NCBI RefSeq assembly: GCF_029931775.1
Contig: NC_079318.1
Span: 57,638,659 to 57,702,658, forward strand
From: Euleptes europaea
Taxonomy: Eukaryota > Chordata > Lepidosauria > Squamata > Sphaerodactylidae
Direction: 5' to 3'
DNA length: 64,000 bases
Shown: one piece after another, positions 47,401-54,664 of the stretch
How the letters are laid out: the number at the start of each line of letters is the position of its first letter
How positions within the stretch are numbered: the first letter of the stretch is position 1
Notes under the pieces: generated by a model
Databases searched by the model: none
Told to the model about the DNA's origin: nothing
What the model saw: only the letters and a program-made list of their open reading frames with translations
Made by a program: the position numbers and the translations under genes

Positions 47401-50400
47401 AGTCTATTCAATGGAGCTTACTACTAGAAAAGCTTTTATTGGGATTGCACTTAGTCACGAAGAACTATAGCTGAAACTGTTATCCTAACCCATATTATTC
47501 TCAATTAACCTAATCTGCTCTGGCTAAATGTTAAAAGATTACACAATAACAAGAGGTTAAAAATGCAACCTGAGTGGTAATCTGGGATGTGTCAGTTCAA
47601 TGCCTTCTCAGCCATGAACTCTCAAAGTAAAACCCACTCTCTCTCAGCTGGAATCCTCCATCTGTAATACAAGGCCAATGTGTAAAATGCTGTCAAGTCG
47701 CAGCCAACGTATGGCAACTCAGTAGGGTTTTCAAGGCAAGAGACTAACAGAAGTGGTTTGCCATTGTCTTCCTCTGCATAACGACTCAGGTATTCCTTGG
47801 TGGTCTCCCATTCAAGTACTAACCAGGGCCGACTCTGCTTAGTTTCTGAGATCTGACAAGATCAGGCTAACCTGAGCAATCCAGGTCAGGGCATGAGGCT
47901 AATACTACTAGCTTTTGTAAGGGTTACTGTGAAAATATGAAGCACTGTGAACATTCTAAATCAGTACATACAGTCAAGATATTACTTTTTCCTGAGGATG
48001 ATCTTCTGTAGCCGAAATGAACAGTGCCATCTTCAGCAGAGTTAGTCCACTGAAGTCAGTGGGTTTAGAAGGGTGCATCTTTGCATAAGATGGCATTGTA
48101 ACTGGGTTATGCTTGTGAACTGGGAACATACTCTTGAAGACCCTTCTGAAAATGAAGACGATTTGGGAATGAAATCATGTGGAAAGACATAAAGACTGGA
48201 CAAAGAACAATGAAATACTTATGTGCAATCCCAAGTCCTGGGAGTAAGTCCAATGAATAGACTTGAGCAGGATTGCTCTGAGTCAAACAGAGCCCTAATA
48301 AAGATCTGAATCCCCCTACTCTGATGTTAGAAAGTCCTTATATCAGAATGGAACTCTAGACATACTCCCTTTATTAAATCAAGATTAGGGTTCAACAACA
48401 ACAGTTATGTGGGGGTACACTCACTGGTCCCAGCCAAAACAAAAACGAATATGTAAAAACTAATTATCTGGGGGGAGTATTGGGATTCTTGCCTTCTATA
48501 CTGGAATTTCCTACCTGCTTCTTCCAGCCTCGAACGACATATGCAGCCATTTTCTTCAAAGTAAATATACTCTCCAAACCTAATCTGTTTGAAATCAAAA
48601 CAGGTATGAATCCAATACAAAATAGGCAGAATTAGATCATTTCCCATAATTTCCCTCAAGTTCCTGCTCAACAAACTCTGCTGTTCTGAGATTTATGTAA
48701 TGTGTGCAAATCAGAAAATTTAAAACAGCATTTGATAAAAGCAGGCTAGTGAGGCCCACTAATATAGTAATGGTAAACACTAAAATGTTCTAAAGCTCGA
48801 ATTGCACATACAAAGAATCTATCGGCTGCAGTTATTTAGACAACCATGCTTTATAGCTGTAATCCATACAGTGTTAATTTTATAAGTCGCCAAGAGACCC
48901 TTTGGGTGAGCAGTAACTACAAAAATCTAATAAATAAATAAATCCTAGGCACAGTGACTTAGAATGCTTACCGACATACATTTCTGTAGGAATGGAAACC
49001 TTTTAAATAATGAATCATTGGATGTCCGCAAGAGGTGTCTCTTGCTGCTCTTGTACCTCTGTGGGAGATTATTTCTCTGGATTTTTTGTGGCACCTACAT
49101 TTGTCCACACTTTTACTCATAATCGGTACCCTTACTTTTACAAACCTACAGATATTCCTGTCTTATACTTTGTGGTTAGCAATTATGCGCATTTCAGGAT
49201 TGTAAAAACAGCCACTACTCTGCTCCTCCAAGTGGTGGCTTACATGTTTACCCCACAGTATTACCCAGGTACAAACATTCATGGCTGTCTCTTTTGTTGT
49301 TTGGAGAAGGATACAATACCAGAGACAACAAAGGAAAATATGTTTCTGCTGCTGCTCTCCGCTTTCGGTTCAGTTTATTCTGAACTTGCTCTTTGCCCCA
49401 AATATGAATAAATAAGGTCTAGGAACTCATCATGACACACCAGAGGCCATTTAGAAAAAATAAAAGGGGATCAGACAAAAAGAAGAAGAAATGGGATGTA
49501 AACATACAATCATGAACCTTAAAAAGGATAGAAATATGGGTCACCAAACTGTGGCAAAAATGCTGAGAAAAATGTTGGAAAACATGAACTAAGAGGTGAA
49601 GTTGCAATGAATAGAATGTAAAAGAACAGATGAAGTAGCAGATTGCACATGGGAAGCATGCCCTGGGTGGGAAGCTATTGTGAGTAAGATGCTTCTAGGT
49701 GTCCTCTAGGTGAGTGGGGAATACACACATTTGGTGAAACCATGGCCAACTCTTTCTGGTGAACTAACCTGAACAATCAGTTTATATGGAAGGATGCATC
49801 ATAACATAGTCTATATGGAGAAGGGAGAGCAGACATTCATACCACGTGCAAAACATAATGAAGAAGCCTTGCAGCACCCGAAAGACTAACAGATTTATTG
49901 TAGTATGCACAAAAGAAGAAACTGGCTTACATCCGACACAGAAAATGACAGCATTCAGAAACATGTAGCAGAATATTTCAGTCTACCAAGACACTCTGTT
50001 AGTGACCTGATAGTCACCATTCTTTGACAAACTCCAAAGGAAGACCCCACAGGAAAATTGCTGAATTAAATTTTATCTCTACATTTAATTGTAATAACTG
50101 GACTTTAACTCATTTGACTCCTTTCTTAGCCTCTACAGATATTAAATTGCTTCACATAATAAAGTAATCCCTGCTATAATCAATTACAGCTGTTGTGCTT
50201 ATCTTGTATTCTTTTAAATTTTGCATGGAAGTGCAACAAACTGTATTTATTACATTTCGTGGATTTTTTAGCTCACTATTCTCTGGCCCACCCATCCCAC
50301 TGCATATATAATTCTGATGCTTGAGGTTTCACTTCACGCATCTGATGAAGTGGGATCGACCCCACGAAAGCTCATGCGTCAGCAAATCTGTAGTCTTTAA

Positions 50401-53349
50401 AGTGCAACATAACTCTTTTTGGTTTTTGCTACAACAGTGAAACATAGGAATGCTACTGGAATTAGCACAGAACACTACTTCTGTATAAAGGTTCTGAAGC
50501 AAATCTCACTGAAACCCACAAGACTTAATATTAGGAAAATGATGGTCAAATCATATAGAGATCTTCAAAATGTATCAGTGCAGAAGACTGCAAAGAATTA
50601 AAGAGCTGCTTGAAACATACTGTAAAAATAAATGACCTTTAATAGGAGCTCAGGGTATTTTTTAGAACTGGGTAGTTCTATATGAATTCTCAGCATATAT
50701 AACAAAACCACAAAATTTATTTTATGCATTTTTACCTCGCCCTCCCCAACCCGAAGGTCGGGCTCAGAGCGGCTTTTCATCCGATCACTTCTTAAGTATT
50801 CTTCAAATAATTTGTAGGATCACTCTAATTATAACAATCAAGAAAGATAGCAGCTTTTATAGGGTCACTGCATTTTTAATTACTTTATTACATTTATTTT
50901 CTTACTTACCACCAAGCTGTCCGGATCAGATGAATACTTCTCATAATGAGCTTCTAGTCTTTGCTTCAATCTCTCTGTCTTTTCTGTATAATTTGATTGA
51001 AAAGTACTCCAGTGTTCCTGCTCTGACTTTAGCAGATCCTAGTATAAACGAGTCAAAAGAAGCAAGCGCTGGAGGGGCTGCCCTTCTTGCTGTGCAACGC
51101 AAAACTACACTAATCAAATTTGGCCCTTCAGCACTAGATTGGATTTGGGGTTCTTAATGAGAGCCTCAGAAACAGCCGTTTTCACTAGATAGCATTTATC
51201 CTGCCTATTACTAGGATTATGAAATGGCCTTTCAGCAGTCTGACAGGGAGGATATTGCATACTAAATCTTAGAAAGGCTAAGTCAAAAAGCAAGGACCCT
51301 TCACTTTCCCCCTGCAGGAATAAGGCTCTTAGTGCCCCCTGTTTAACTGTACATGGAAATGGATTCATCAGAAAAAAAGGAAGTGGCATTTCTAATCAAT
51401 GGGTTGCTAGTGGTCTTCTCTACCCTTATACACAATATCAAGGAATTCCTGGATTGATTCAGAGTTTGTTGTCCAGAAGCTTGTGGTCTAGGAAATAAAT
51501 TAATACACATAGGGAGCAGAAGCATGTGGAATAATTGGGTGCTGGGGAAAACAGAACTTTCCTTCCCACACTTGGAAAGCAGTCATCCCCAGGCAAATGC
51601 AATGCTTGTTAGACTGTCACAGCCTTTTAATAGTACTGCATATGTTGCATTTTGCAAGGCACAAAACCATTAGTGTATGATGATCGCGAGACCAAGCTGG
51701 CATTGTGCCGGCAGGGAAATAAATGCATGATAGCAGTTTTCGATTTGAAGAAGAGTTGGTTTTTATATGCCAATTTTATCCACCTTTTATATGCCAATTT
51801 TCTCCACCTCTCCCCACAACAGACACCTTGTGAGGTAGGTGAGGCTGAGAGAGCTTGAAGAGAACCCTGACTAGTCCAAGGTCACCCAGCAGGCTTTATG
51901 TGTAGGAGTGGGGAAACCAACCCAGTCCACCAGATTAAAGTCCACCACTCATGTGGAGGAGTGGGGAGTCAAACCTGGTTCACACTAGCAAGCCCACATA
52001 TTCTGTCATGACTTTCTTATATCCCTGGCAGACCTTATTGGGAAATGTGAAGGCTGTGGCAAGCTTTCCATTATCTACCCACGTCTGCCAACAAACTGCA
52101 CGCACAAAACATAAAGCATTGAAGTCTCCAAGCTGATTAATGTGTGTGAGGGGGAAGAGACTGCATCTGACCTATTTAATGCCCACTTAGTTGAACCCTG
52201 CCTGCCCTGTCACATGAGGCCCAGTGATTTGCCTGAGAGCATCTAATTCTGTAGTAGTGGTGAAACTAAGCTGGGCGGACCACTAAAAGGGAACCTCCTC
52301 TAAGTGGTGCTGAGGTTTGTTAAAGAAGAATGAAACATAAAAAATAATACCCTCTAAAGAATCACATGATAGATACCTTTGATGAGGGATACTTCTTGAG
52401 CAGATTAATGTCCTCATCACTCTTTGTTCCCTCCCTCCTTTAACTGATACTTAGCATTCTAATGGCACTAATGAACATATTATTTGGAGAAGACTTTTTT
52501 CAATTTACAATATTTATAATTATCCCCAAACTCAAATTTTGCAGTTCAAATGTTTACAGAAAATCAAGAACTTTAGAAAGAAGTATGCCCACCTTGCATC
52601 TCTTATTCAAACTGTACAATTTAGATTTTATACTTACAGAATCAGGAGACTTTTTAATGCAGGACTATATCCCACTTAAACAACCAACTGTGCCAACCTA
52701 AGCAGAGTTACAACCTTCCAGGCCCATTGACTTTTTAATGAATGTGACTTTCAAAGAGTGTAAACTCTGCTTACATTTGAACTAAAAGAGTCTTGCTGCA
52801 TCTGAAAGCCTACCAAAGTTTATTGTTGCACAAACGTTATCCTGGTTATTATTAGATTCCTAGTAGTCAGGCTTTAAAATAATAGAATAGTAAAATGGGG
52901 GGTGGATGGGAAGAAATTTGTGCATCCTAATTTCCTTGAAGGAAGAGCGAGAAAAAGATGTAGTAGATACTAGAAAAGAAAGATAATACAATTGAGCCAG
53001 GTATTATTAGATGTTAAGCATGAACCATTGAGCGGAACTGAATTTTTTTAACACACCTTATTCACTACCAACCCTGTAGTGGTACATGGTGTACTTGAAA
53101 GAGGTGGTGCTTTTTATTATGTGAATTCAAACTTTGTACCTGGCAAGAAAAGAGCCTCCACGGCGGAATGTCTCCTTGGGAACTCAGAAGAACATAGGCA
53201 TTTCTAAAGTTCTTTGGAAGGAAAAATATTTGTGGTTTTGTTTGACTATAAAGTCTTATAGTTAAAGCGGGGGGGAATTTGGAACACTTAACACAGTGTC
53301 CAACAGTATCCTTCAGGATTTGAAGAAAATATTTTGTGCTTAAATGCAT
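16801..53349 (-). CDS. PREPL: PREPL, prolyl endopeptidase-like hydrolase, 14 coding exons
   Basis: Minus-strand exons 53140-53349, 50910-51038, 48515-48584, 43159-43362, 42003-42123, 39500-39716, 36801-36986, 29873-30076, 28832-29007, 25857-26073, 24708-24857, 20874-21006, 19764-19846 and 16801-16857 join in phase to 718 codons (human long form about 727). PREPL belongs to the S9A prolyl oligopeptidase family: an N-terminal seven-bladed propeller and a C-terminal alpha/beta hydrolase. It is a (thio)esterase-like enzyme linked to vesicle trafficking and mitochondria. Catalytic residues are present: Ser555 in [10 protein letters not shown], Asp641 in SENDQRVPL and His689 in QPGGSH. VHVYGAYG-like IHVYGAYG and RGGGELG mark the oxyanion side. 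The ATG at 53349 is the first in frame; a TAA lies upstream at 53439-53437. The C-terminus stops about 13 residues before the human end. All borders are GT/AG. Confidence 0.96.
17925..18500. repeat. Composite repeat with GC-rich internal duplication
   Basis: The ends are A/T-rich with 'ccccgaaaaatacc' (left) and 'ggaaaataccgaaaaa' (right). The core holds two or three units built on 'cacctccgaagtccacatgg', 'tttcagaggcggcag' and 'gacttcggaggtggc'. 'gggtttaatagacctgaa' and 'gggtctattaaacctaaa' flank a short inverted core at 18350-18470. It looks like one interspersed element; its class is unknown. Confidence 0.5.
18785..18965 (-). mobile_element. CR1 LINE 3' end fragment, antisense
   Basis: 'agaacagccctgctggatca', 'gaccagtggtctgatcatca', 'agaggccaaccagttgctct' is the complement of a CR1 3' UTR. 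It is more diverged than the copies at 41371 and 43455. Confidence 0.65.
19764..19846 (-). CDS. PREPL: PREPL exon with catalytic His
   Basis: The 83 bp runs from phase 1 to phase 0. It encodes (G)[20 protein letters not shown], then WEDSLNQ. Human reads [20 protein letters not shown]; His of GG(N/S)H completes the triad and is conserved, while the residues after it differ. Confidence 0.95.
19847..20873 (-). other. PREPL: PREPL intron
   Basis: An antisense tRNA-derived SINE occupies 19945-20253. The rest (20260-20873) is unassigned. Confidence 0.65.
19945..20253 (-). mobile_element. tRNA-derived SINE, antisense
   Basis: The reverse complement gives 'gagagccagtgtggtgaagt' and 'taagagtggtagactctaat', then a B-box-like 'gggtttgattcccc' and the 'cctcacaaagtgtctgttgt' tail. 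It is the same family as 2488-2775. Confidence 0.75.
20874..21006 (-). CDS. PREPL: PREPL exon with catalytic Asp
   Basis: The 133 bp starts in phase 0 and ends in phase 1. It encodes [20 protein letters not shown], then [20 protein letters not shown] and [13 protein letters not shown] equals human YENDERVPL, which holds the triad Asp. Confidence 0.96.
21575..22171 (-). mobile_element. L2-like LINE fragment, antisense (part 1)
   Basis: On the minus strand it reads like the L2 reverse transcriptase region ('[16 protein letters not shown]'-type text, 'ADHTQLYIS', '[15 protein letters not shown]'). It is related to 33540-36495 and is decayed. The second part continues at 22870 beyond an inserted element. 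Confidence 0.6.
22172..22867. mobile_element. TA-flanked DNA element with 72-bp GC-rich tandem repeats
   Basis: The terminal inverted repeats are 'ccgtatatac' with 'gtataagccga' (left) and, inverted, 'tcggcttatac' with 'gtatatacgg' (right). TA on both sides (22170-22171 and 22868-22869) suggests the TA target of Tc1/mariner elements (inference). The interior 22335-22770 is five to six copies of a 72-bp unit (unit starts at 22413, 22485, 22557, 22628 and 22700) with CpG-rich 'cctccccgcggccgcagggc'. As 72 is a multiple of 3, frames stay open on both strands; no transposase is present. Confidence 0.75.
22335..22770. repeat. 72-bp GC-rich minisatellite
   Basis: The unit contains 'ggcctccccgcggccgcagg' and 'gcctctaaaggccgctccc'. 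Spacing between 'ggcctcc' starts is 72, 72, 71 and 72. Units differ by only a few bases, so homogenisation or recent amplification is inferred. Confidence 0.9.
22870..23160 (-). mobile_element. L2-like LINE fragment, antisense (part 2)
   Basis: The minus strand encodes [20 protein letters not shown], then [16 protein letters not shown], the L2-type region just ahead of the RT motif (compare [15 protein letters not shown] at 35187). It continues 21575-22171. Confidence 0.65.
23226..24110. repeat. GC-rich non-coding block with interspersed repeat
   Basis: Several overlapping frames are open on both strands, but none resembles a protein. 23755-24090 ('gcccaatcctgaaag', 'ggctgtgccaccccgaaatg', 'gctggctcctggacactggt') resembles 58870-59370, which also has the runs 'gggaatgcccc' and 'ggcacccact'. 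I treat it as one decayed family. Confidence 0.45.
24708..24857 (-). CDS. PREPL: PREPL exon
   Basis: The 150 bp is phase 0 to 0. It encodes [20 protein letters not shown], then [20 protein letters not shown] and [10 protein letters not shown]. Human reads [20 protein letters not shown] and WGNP; this is a core segment of the hydrolase lid region. Confidence 0.97.
24858..25856 (-). other. PREPL: PREPL intron
   Basis: A 5S-derived SINE sits at 25165-25372. The rest is AT-rich without recognised features. Confidence 0.65.
25165..25372 (+). mobile_element. 5S rRNA-derived SINE (Sauria type)
   Basis: This is the best-preserved 5S head in the window: 'gcccgatcttgtcagacctc', 'ggaagccaagcagagttggc' and 'tatttggacgggagaccacc'. 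It is followed by the family body and the tail 'cataagtcagctgcaacttg' with 'acggcacttt'. It is antisense to PREPL. Confidence 0.88.
25857..26073 (-). CDS. PREPL: PREPL exon with catalytic Ser
   Basis: The 217 bp runs from phase 2 to phase 0. It encodes (R)[20 protein letters not shown], then the segment ending in [20 protein letters not shown] and [10 protein letters not shown]. The Ser of SAGG is the nucleophile (Ser555 of the predicted protein; human Ser559). Human reads [20 protein letters not shown]. Confidence 0.96.
26074..28831 (-). other. PREPL: PREPL intron
   Basis: It contains a short AC microsatellite at 26566-26582 and a partial MITE copy (27080-27224). Otherwise it is AT-rich with nothing identifiable. 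Confidence 0.6.
27080..27224 (+). mobile_element. MITE-like element, right half
   Basis: 'cagttcacctggagaaaatg', 'ggactctatggcattgatgt', 'ccctcccctccccaaacccc' and the end 'ggacctggcaaccct' match the right part of 1518-1742. Confidence 0.6.
28832..29007 (-). CDS. PREPL: PREPL exon
   Basis: The 176 bp runs from phase 0 to phase 2. It encodes [20 protein letters not shown], then [20 protein letters not shown] and [10 protein letters not shown](R). Human reads KPLLVHVYGAYG; this is the entry to the hydrolase fold, holding oxyanion-side residues. Confidence 0.96.
29008..29872 (-). other. PREPL: PREPL intron
   Basis: AT-rich; no repeat or further exon recognised. Confidence 0.6.
29873..30076 (-). 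CDS. PREPL: PREPL exon
   Basis: The 204 bp is phase 0 to 0. It encodes [20 protein letters not shown], then [20 protein letters not shown] and ending VRLEAKSK. Human reads [20 protein letters not shown] with SPIRPPKYYTYKFA; this is the last propeller blade and the hinge. Confidence 0.95.
32084..32280 (+). mobile_element. Fold-back element: perfect palindrome, 12-bp target duplication
   Basis: It begins 'gtcgaaggctttcatggtca'. From 32109 to 32284 the two arms (87 bases each, loop TG at 32196-32197) are exact reverse complements. A perfect 12-bp direct repeat AATGGGACTCCT lies at 32072-32083 and 32281-32292, so the whole unit was inserted as one. Related copies are at 10480-10551 and 55079-55225. 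The arrangement (partial inverted copy, 12-bp duplication) recalls Penelope-like retroelements, but no coding part is present to prove this. Confidence 0.8.
32393..32426. repeat. (GT)n microsatellite
   Basis: A GT run of about 34 bases; a degenerate GT-rich patch follows at 32540-32568. Confidence 0.95.
33241..33532 (+). mobile_element. CR1 LINE 3' end, sense
   Basis: 'gaaggctttaacaggggagt' encodes the last residues of CR1 ORF2 (compare [18 protein letters not shown] of 43669-43740). It is followed by the CR1 3' UTR 'aggcacctggttggccactg' and 'ggacttgatggaccttggtc' and the terminal 'ttatgttctta' repeats. It is 5'-truncated. Confidence 0.85.
33540..36495 (+). mobile_element. L2-like LINE, decayed, interrupted by another LINE piece
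   Basis: RT text is clear at 35172-35423 ([40 protein letters not shown]), the RT active-site equivalent reads FVDD near 35550, and the C-terminal part at 35840-36230 reads [20 protein letters not shown] and [20 protein letters not shown]. The 3' tail 'attttaaataaataa' ends it near 36495. 34140 to about 35060 is unlike L2 and is taken as an inserted LINE fragment. Frames are broken many times; the element is dead. Confidence 0.7.
34140..35060 (+). mobile_element. Non-LTR LINE fragment of another clade
   Basis: The frame at 34142-34405 reads [20 protein letters not shown] and [11 protein letters not shown], a common thumb-region text of non-LTR reverse transcriptases. It is distinct from the L2 text on either side. 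The clade cannot be named from this piece. Borders are approximate. Confidence 0.5.
36801..36986 (-). CDS. PREPL: PREPL exon
   Basis: The 186 bp is phase 0 to 0. It encodes [20 protein letters not shown], then [20 protein letters not shown] and [13 protein letters not shown]. Human reads VIDLDMFKDHCVLFLKHSN; a propeller blade. Confidence 0.95.
36987..39499 (-). other. PREPL: PREPL intron
   Basis: It contains a MIR-like stretch at about 38020-38135 and a truncated 5S-derived SINE (38590-38700). 37000-38000 and 38750-39490 show no recognised feature. Confidence 0.6.
38590..38700 (+). mobile_element. 5S rRNA-derived SINE, truncated
   Basis: 'tcgatcttgtcagatctcgt', 'aaaccaagcagggtcagtac' and 'ttgtatgggggaccaccaag', then 'cagaggaaggcaatgacaaa'. 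The head keeps the 5S internal promoter in diverged form; the tail is missing. Confidence 0.7.
39500..39716 (-). CDS. PREPL: PREPL exon
   Basis: The 217 bp runs from phase 2 to phase 0. It encodes (R)[19 protein letters not shown], then [20 protein letters not shown] and [20 protein letters not shown]. Human reads YFVFLYLTKDSRFLTIN and [12 protein letters not shown]. Confidence 0.96.
40525..40547. repeat. (AC)n microsatellite
   Basis: An AC run of about 23 bases; a separate GT run lies 300 bases on at 40848-40865. Confidence 0.9.
41371..41545 (-). mobile_element. CR1 LINE 3' end, antisense
   Basis: 'gaacataagaaaggccctgc', 'tggatcagacaaaggcccat', 'agtgaccaaccaggtgcctc' and 'cctaatataataggcatgc' are the complement of the CR1 3' UTR. 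A stub of the tRNA-SINE tail ('ctgaagctgccttatactga') follows at 41540-41562. Confidence 0.82.
42003..42123 (-). CDS. PREPL: PREPL exon
   Basis: The 121 bp runs from phase 1 to phase 2. It encodes (E)[19 protein letters not shown], then [20 protein letters not shown](R). Human reads [20 protein letters not shown]. Confidence 0.95.
42124..43158 (-). other. PREPL: PREPL intron
   Basis: No recognised repeat or gene. Overlapping 104-aa frames at 42217-42595 have no family resemblance. Confidence 0.55.
43159..43362 (-). CDS. PREPL: PREPL exon
   Basis: The 204 bp runs from phase 1 to phase 1. It encodes (D)[19 protein letters not shown], then [20 protein letters not shown] and [12 protein letters not shown]. 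Human reads [20 protein letters not shown]; a propeller blade. Confidence 0.95.
43455..46690 (-). mobile_element. CR1 LINE with most of ORF2, 5'-truncated
   Basis: On the minus strand from 46690: the ORF1-ORF2 spacer, then endonuclease text ([37 protein letters not shown]), the reverse transcriptase ([48 protein letters not shown]) and the C-terminus ([17 protein letters not shown]), followed by the CR1 3' UTR with 'ttatgttctta' repeats at 43455-43475. ORF2 lies in five open pieces: 46338-46529, 46080-46328 and 45192-46055 share one frame separated by stops, and 44653-45183 and 43669-44583 share another. This means about three stops and one frameshift. It lies in the same orientation as PREPL. 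Confidence 0.95.
46875..47262 (+). mobile_element. CR1 LINE 3' fragment, second subfamily
   Basis: 'gggaatgtttagtctggaga', 'agaggaggttgacgggggac' and 'ctggatattaggaaaacg' through 'ggtggaatcagctacctaag' encode the CR1 ORF2 C-terminus. The 3' end is 'ccttcccaactctgtgattc' then 'tatgat', the canonical CR1 terminal octamer type. It differs from the 43455 family. Confidence 0.88.
47678..47895 (-). mobile_element. 5S rRNA-derived SINE, antisense
   Basis: It reads tail first: 'atgctgtcaagtcgcagcca', 'gggttttcaaggcaagagac', 'ggtggtctcccattcaagta', 'ctaaccagggccgactctgc' and 'ttagtttctgagatctgaca'. Confidence 0.83.
48515..48584 (-). CDS. PREPL: PREPL exon
   Basis: The 70 bp runs from phase 0 to phase 1. 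It encodes [20 protein letters not shown] and EEA(D). Human reads [20 protein letters not shown]. The exon is short and could be missed by a gene finder, but phase and length fit both neighbours. Confidence 0.93.
48585..50909 (-). other. PREPL: PREPL intron
   Basis: It carries scattered pieces of the 'ctttaaggtgc'-type repeat (49860-49905, 50325-50405) and an unexplained 133-codon plus-strand open frame (49010-49411). Nothing else is recognised. Confidence 0.55.
50325..50405 (+). repeat. Interspersed repeat fragment
   Basis: 'tgatgaagtgggatcgaccc' and 'cacgaaagctcatgcgtcag' then 'gtagtctttaaagtgcaac' belong to the same family as 57495-57890. Confidence 0.5.
50910..51038 (-). CDS. PREPL: PREPL exon
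   Basis: The 129 bp is phase 0 to 0. It encodes [20 protein letters not shown], then [20 protein letters not shown] and SLV. It is charged and helix-prone, and matches the human segment following SFSCK (DLQPVKQ up to VRTKLETQ). A diverged copy of its first half lies at 55288-55325. Confidence 0.9.
50985..51725. repeat. Segmental duplication, copy A (holds PREPL exon edge)
   Basis: It aligns in the same order with 55255-55850. Shared landmarks are 'tgctctgactttagcagat', a 33-base identical run (51083-51115 against 55362-55394), 'tcacagcctttt' and 'ggcacaaaaccattagtg'. The copies are moderately diverged with small gaps. Confidence 0.75.
51039..53139 (-). other. PREPL: PREPL intron
   Basis: Besides the duplication, it holds an antisense tRNA-SINE (51745-51990). 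52000-53130 is AT-rich and unassigned. Confidence 0.6.
51745..51990 (-). mobile_element. tRNA-derived SINE, antisense, head missing
   Basis: 'gaagagttggtttttatatg', 'ccccacaacagacaccttgt', 'ccaaggtcacccagcaggct' and 'tggggagtcaaacctggttc' correspond to the family at 2488-2775. The A-box end is gone. 'tttatatgccaatttt' is duplicated in tandem near the start. Confidence 0.7.
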
Positions 53350-53503
53350 GATGCTAAAAATCTTCAGTTTGCTGATTGCTGATTCTTCTTTAAAACCATT
53401 ATCAGCTGCGATTAAACCAGGCACTTTTGCATAATATTAACTAAAGTTACAACACATCCCCAAATGTGAACAGTCTTCAGTGTTCCAGGATCCAGAGTAA
53501 AAA
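53140..53503 (-). CDS. PREPL: PREPL first coding exon with 5' UTR part
   Basis: The exon starts at 53503 after a strong TTTTCTAG acceptor; the ATG is at 53349-53347 with A at -3. It encodes [20 protein letters not shown], then a basic stretch and [15 protein letters not shown]. Human reads [20 protein letters not shown] and ARNIPSRSFSCK, the N-terminus of the long, mitochondria-associated isoform. An in-frame TAA at 53439-53437 rules out an earlier ATG in this exon. The open frame continuing 5' of the ATG has no ATG. Confidence 0.88.
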
Positions 53504-53589
53504 CTAGAAAAGAAAAAAGAAGTTGAAATTTAAACGGCAAAGAAACTAAAAGCAAACTGAAGACTGAGTCTCCTTATCTATATATCTAA

Positions 53590-53750
53590 TGTGGCCCTCG
53601 TCTGCAGACACCTAAGTCCCCAGATCGGTGCCACACCGATGCTAAACACATTTTTCTGCATACTGGGGGGTCTCCCAAGTTTGCATCTTAAAAAACATAC
53701 ATTGGGGGTTTAATTTCCCCCAAAAGTAAAAGAGCACCTACCTCCGGCAT
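53590..53750 (-). repeat. Interspersed repeat, copy 3
   Basis: 'taatgtggccctcgtctgca', 'gccacaccgatgctaaacac' and 'ggtctcccaagtttgcatct' follow the order of 10325-10470. Orientation is not certain. Confidence 0.5.
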
Positions 53751-54004
53751 TCATAATCCCAGGAGCCACGGCAGGCTCCCAGCAGCTGCAGCAGACCCTG
53801 GGAGCCATAGAGAGCCCAGCAGAAGGGATGGGGGTGGGGGTACCCCAGGGCTGCATGATGGCTGCAGGACTGGGGGGAACTATTAAAAAGATATCCCACA
53901 ACAGATAAGAAGCACCCAAGAGAACTTTGTGATATCTCCTGGCCAGATCTCCTTCCGTCCCTTTTCTCATGAAATCTGTTACTACAATACAAAAGGGCAG
54001 TGAA

Positions 54005-54215
54005 CACTTGAAGCTGCCTTATACTGAATCAGACCCTTGGTCCATCAAAGTCAGTATTGTCTACTCAGACCGGCAGCGGCTCTCCAGGGTCTCAGGCAGA
54101 GGTCTTTCACATCGCCTACTTGCCTAGTCCCTTTAACTGGAGATGCCGGGGATTGAACCTGAAACCTTCTGCAAGCCAGACAGATGCTCTACCACTGAGC
54201 CACGGCTCCTCCCCA
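54005..54215 (-). mobile_element. tRNA-derived SINE (second family), antisense
   Basis: The reverse complement starts 'ggagccgtggctcagtggta' and 'gagcatctgtctggcttgca', with a B-box 'ggttcaatccc', then the body down to 'tataaggcagcttcaagtgt'. The A and B boxes resemble a tRNA, but the SINE body follows directly, so it is not a tRNA gene. A second copy lies at 62695-62898. Confidence 0.85.
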
Positions 54216-54664
54216 AGTGGAAATTACACAGGCCCATTCATTTGAAATTGAAAGACTCACAGGACTGCATGTAAGGAAGCTGGAAGAGGCTCTGTCTGCA
54301 TCAAGTTCCATCTATTGGAAATATTTTAAAGTCATGAAAATTTGGAATAGAAGACAAACCTAACCTCTGTGTATATTCCAATGGGAAAAAATCTAAACAC
54401 TCACACTTTCTAGCACACATCTGCACAGGTTATGACCGATCATGTTGATCACAGCCCTCAGTCATTTATGGTTCCCACTAGGAACCTAGGAAAAAAACCC
54501 TCAGATTTAGTGGCTGTTAATTTAAAACTTCAATTAACTTAAAACAGGGTGTTGTCAACCATCTGGCAGGCTACACTATACGGCTAGCACTTTAAGTTTG
54601 GCTTGGTCATAACCTGTGCAGATTTGATTTACAAAAACCTCTTCCATGCGCACTTCAGCAAAGA

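Larger units (their letters stand above)
43363..48514 (-). other. PREPL: PREPL intron (5.2 kb)
   Basis: It is dominated by the CR1 LINE 43455-46690, followed by a second CR1 fragment in the other orientation (46875-47262) and an antisense 5S SINE (47678-47895). 47900-48500 is AT-rich, with the common 'ttagaagggtgcatct' repeat motif at 48060-48080. Confidence 0.7.

Noticed and set aside
54005-54215. Possible tRNA gene (A and B boxes)
   Set aside because: The tRNA-like head is fused to a SINE body, and a second copy exists at 62695-62898.
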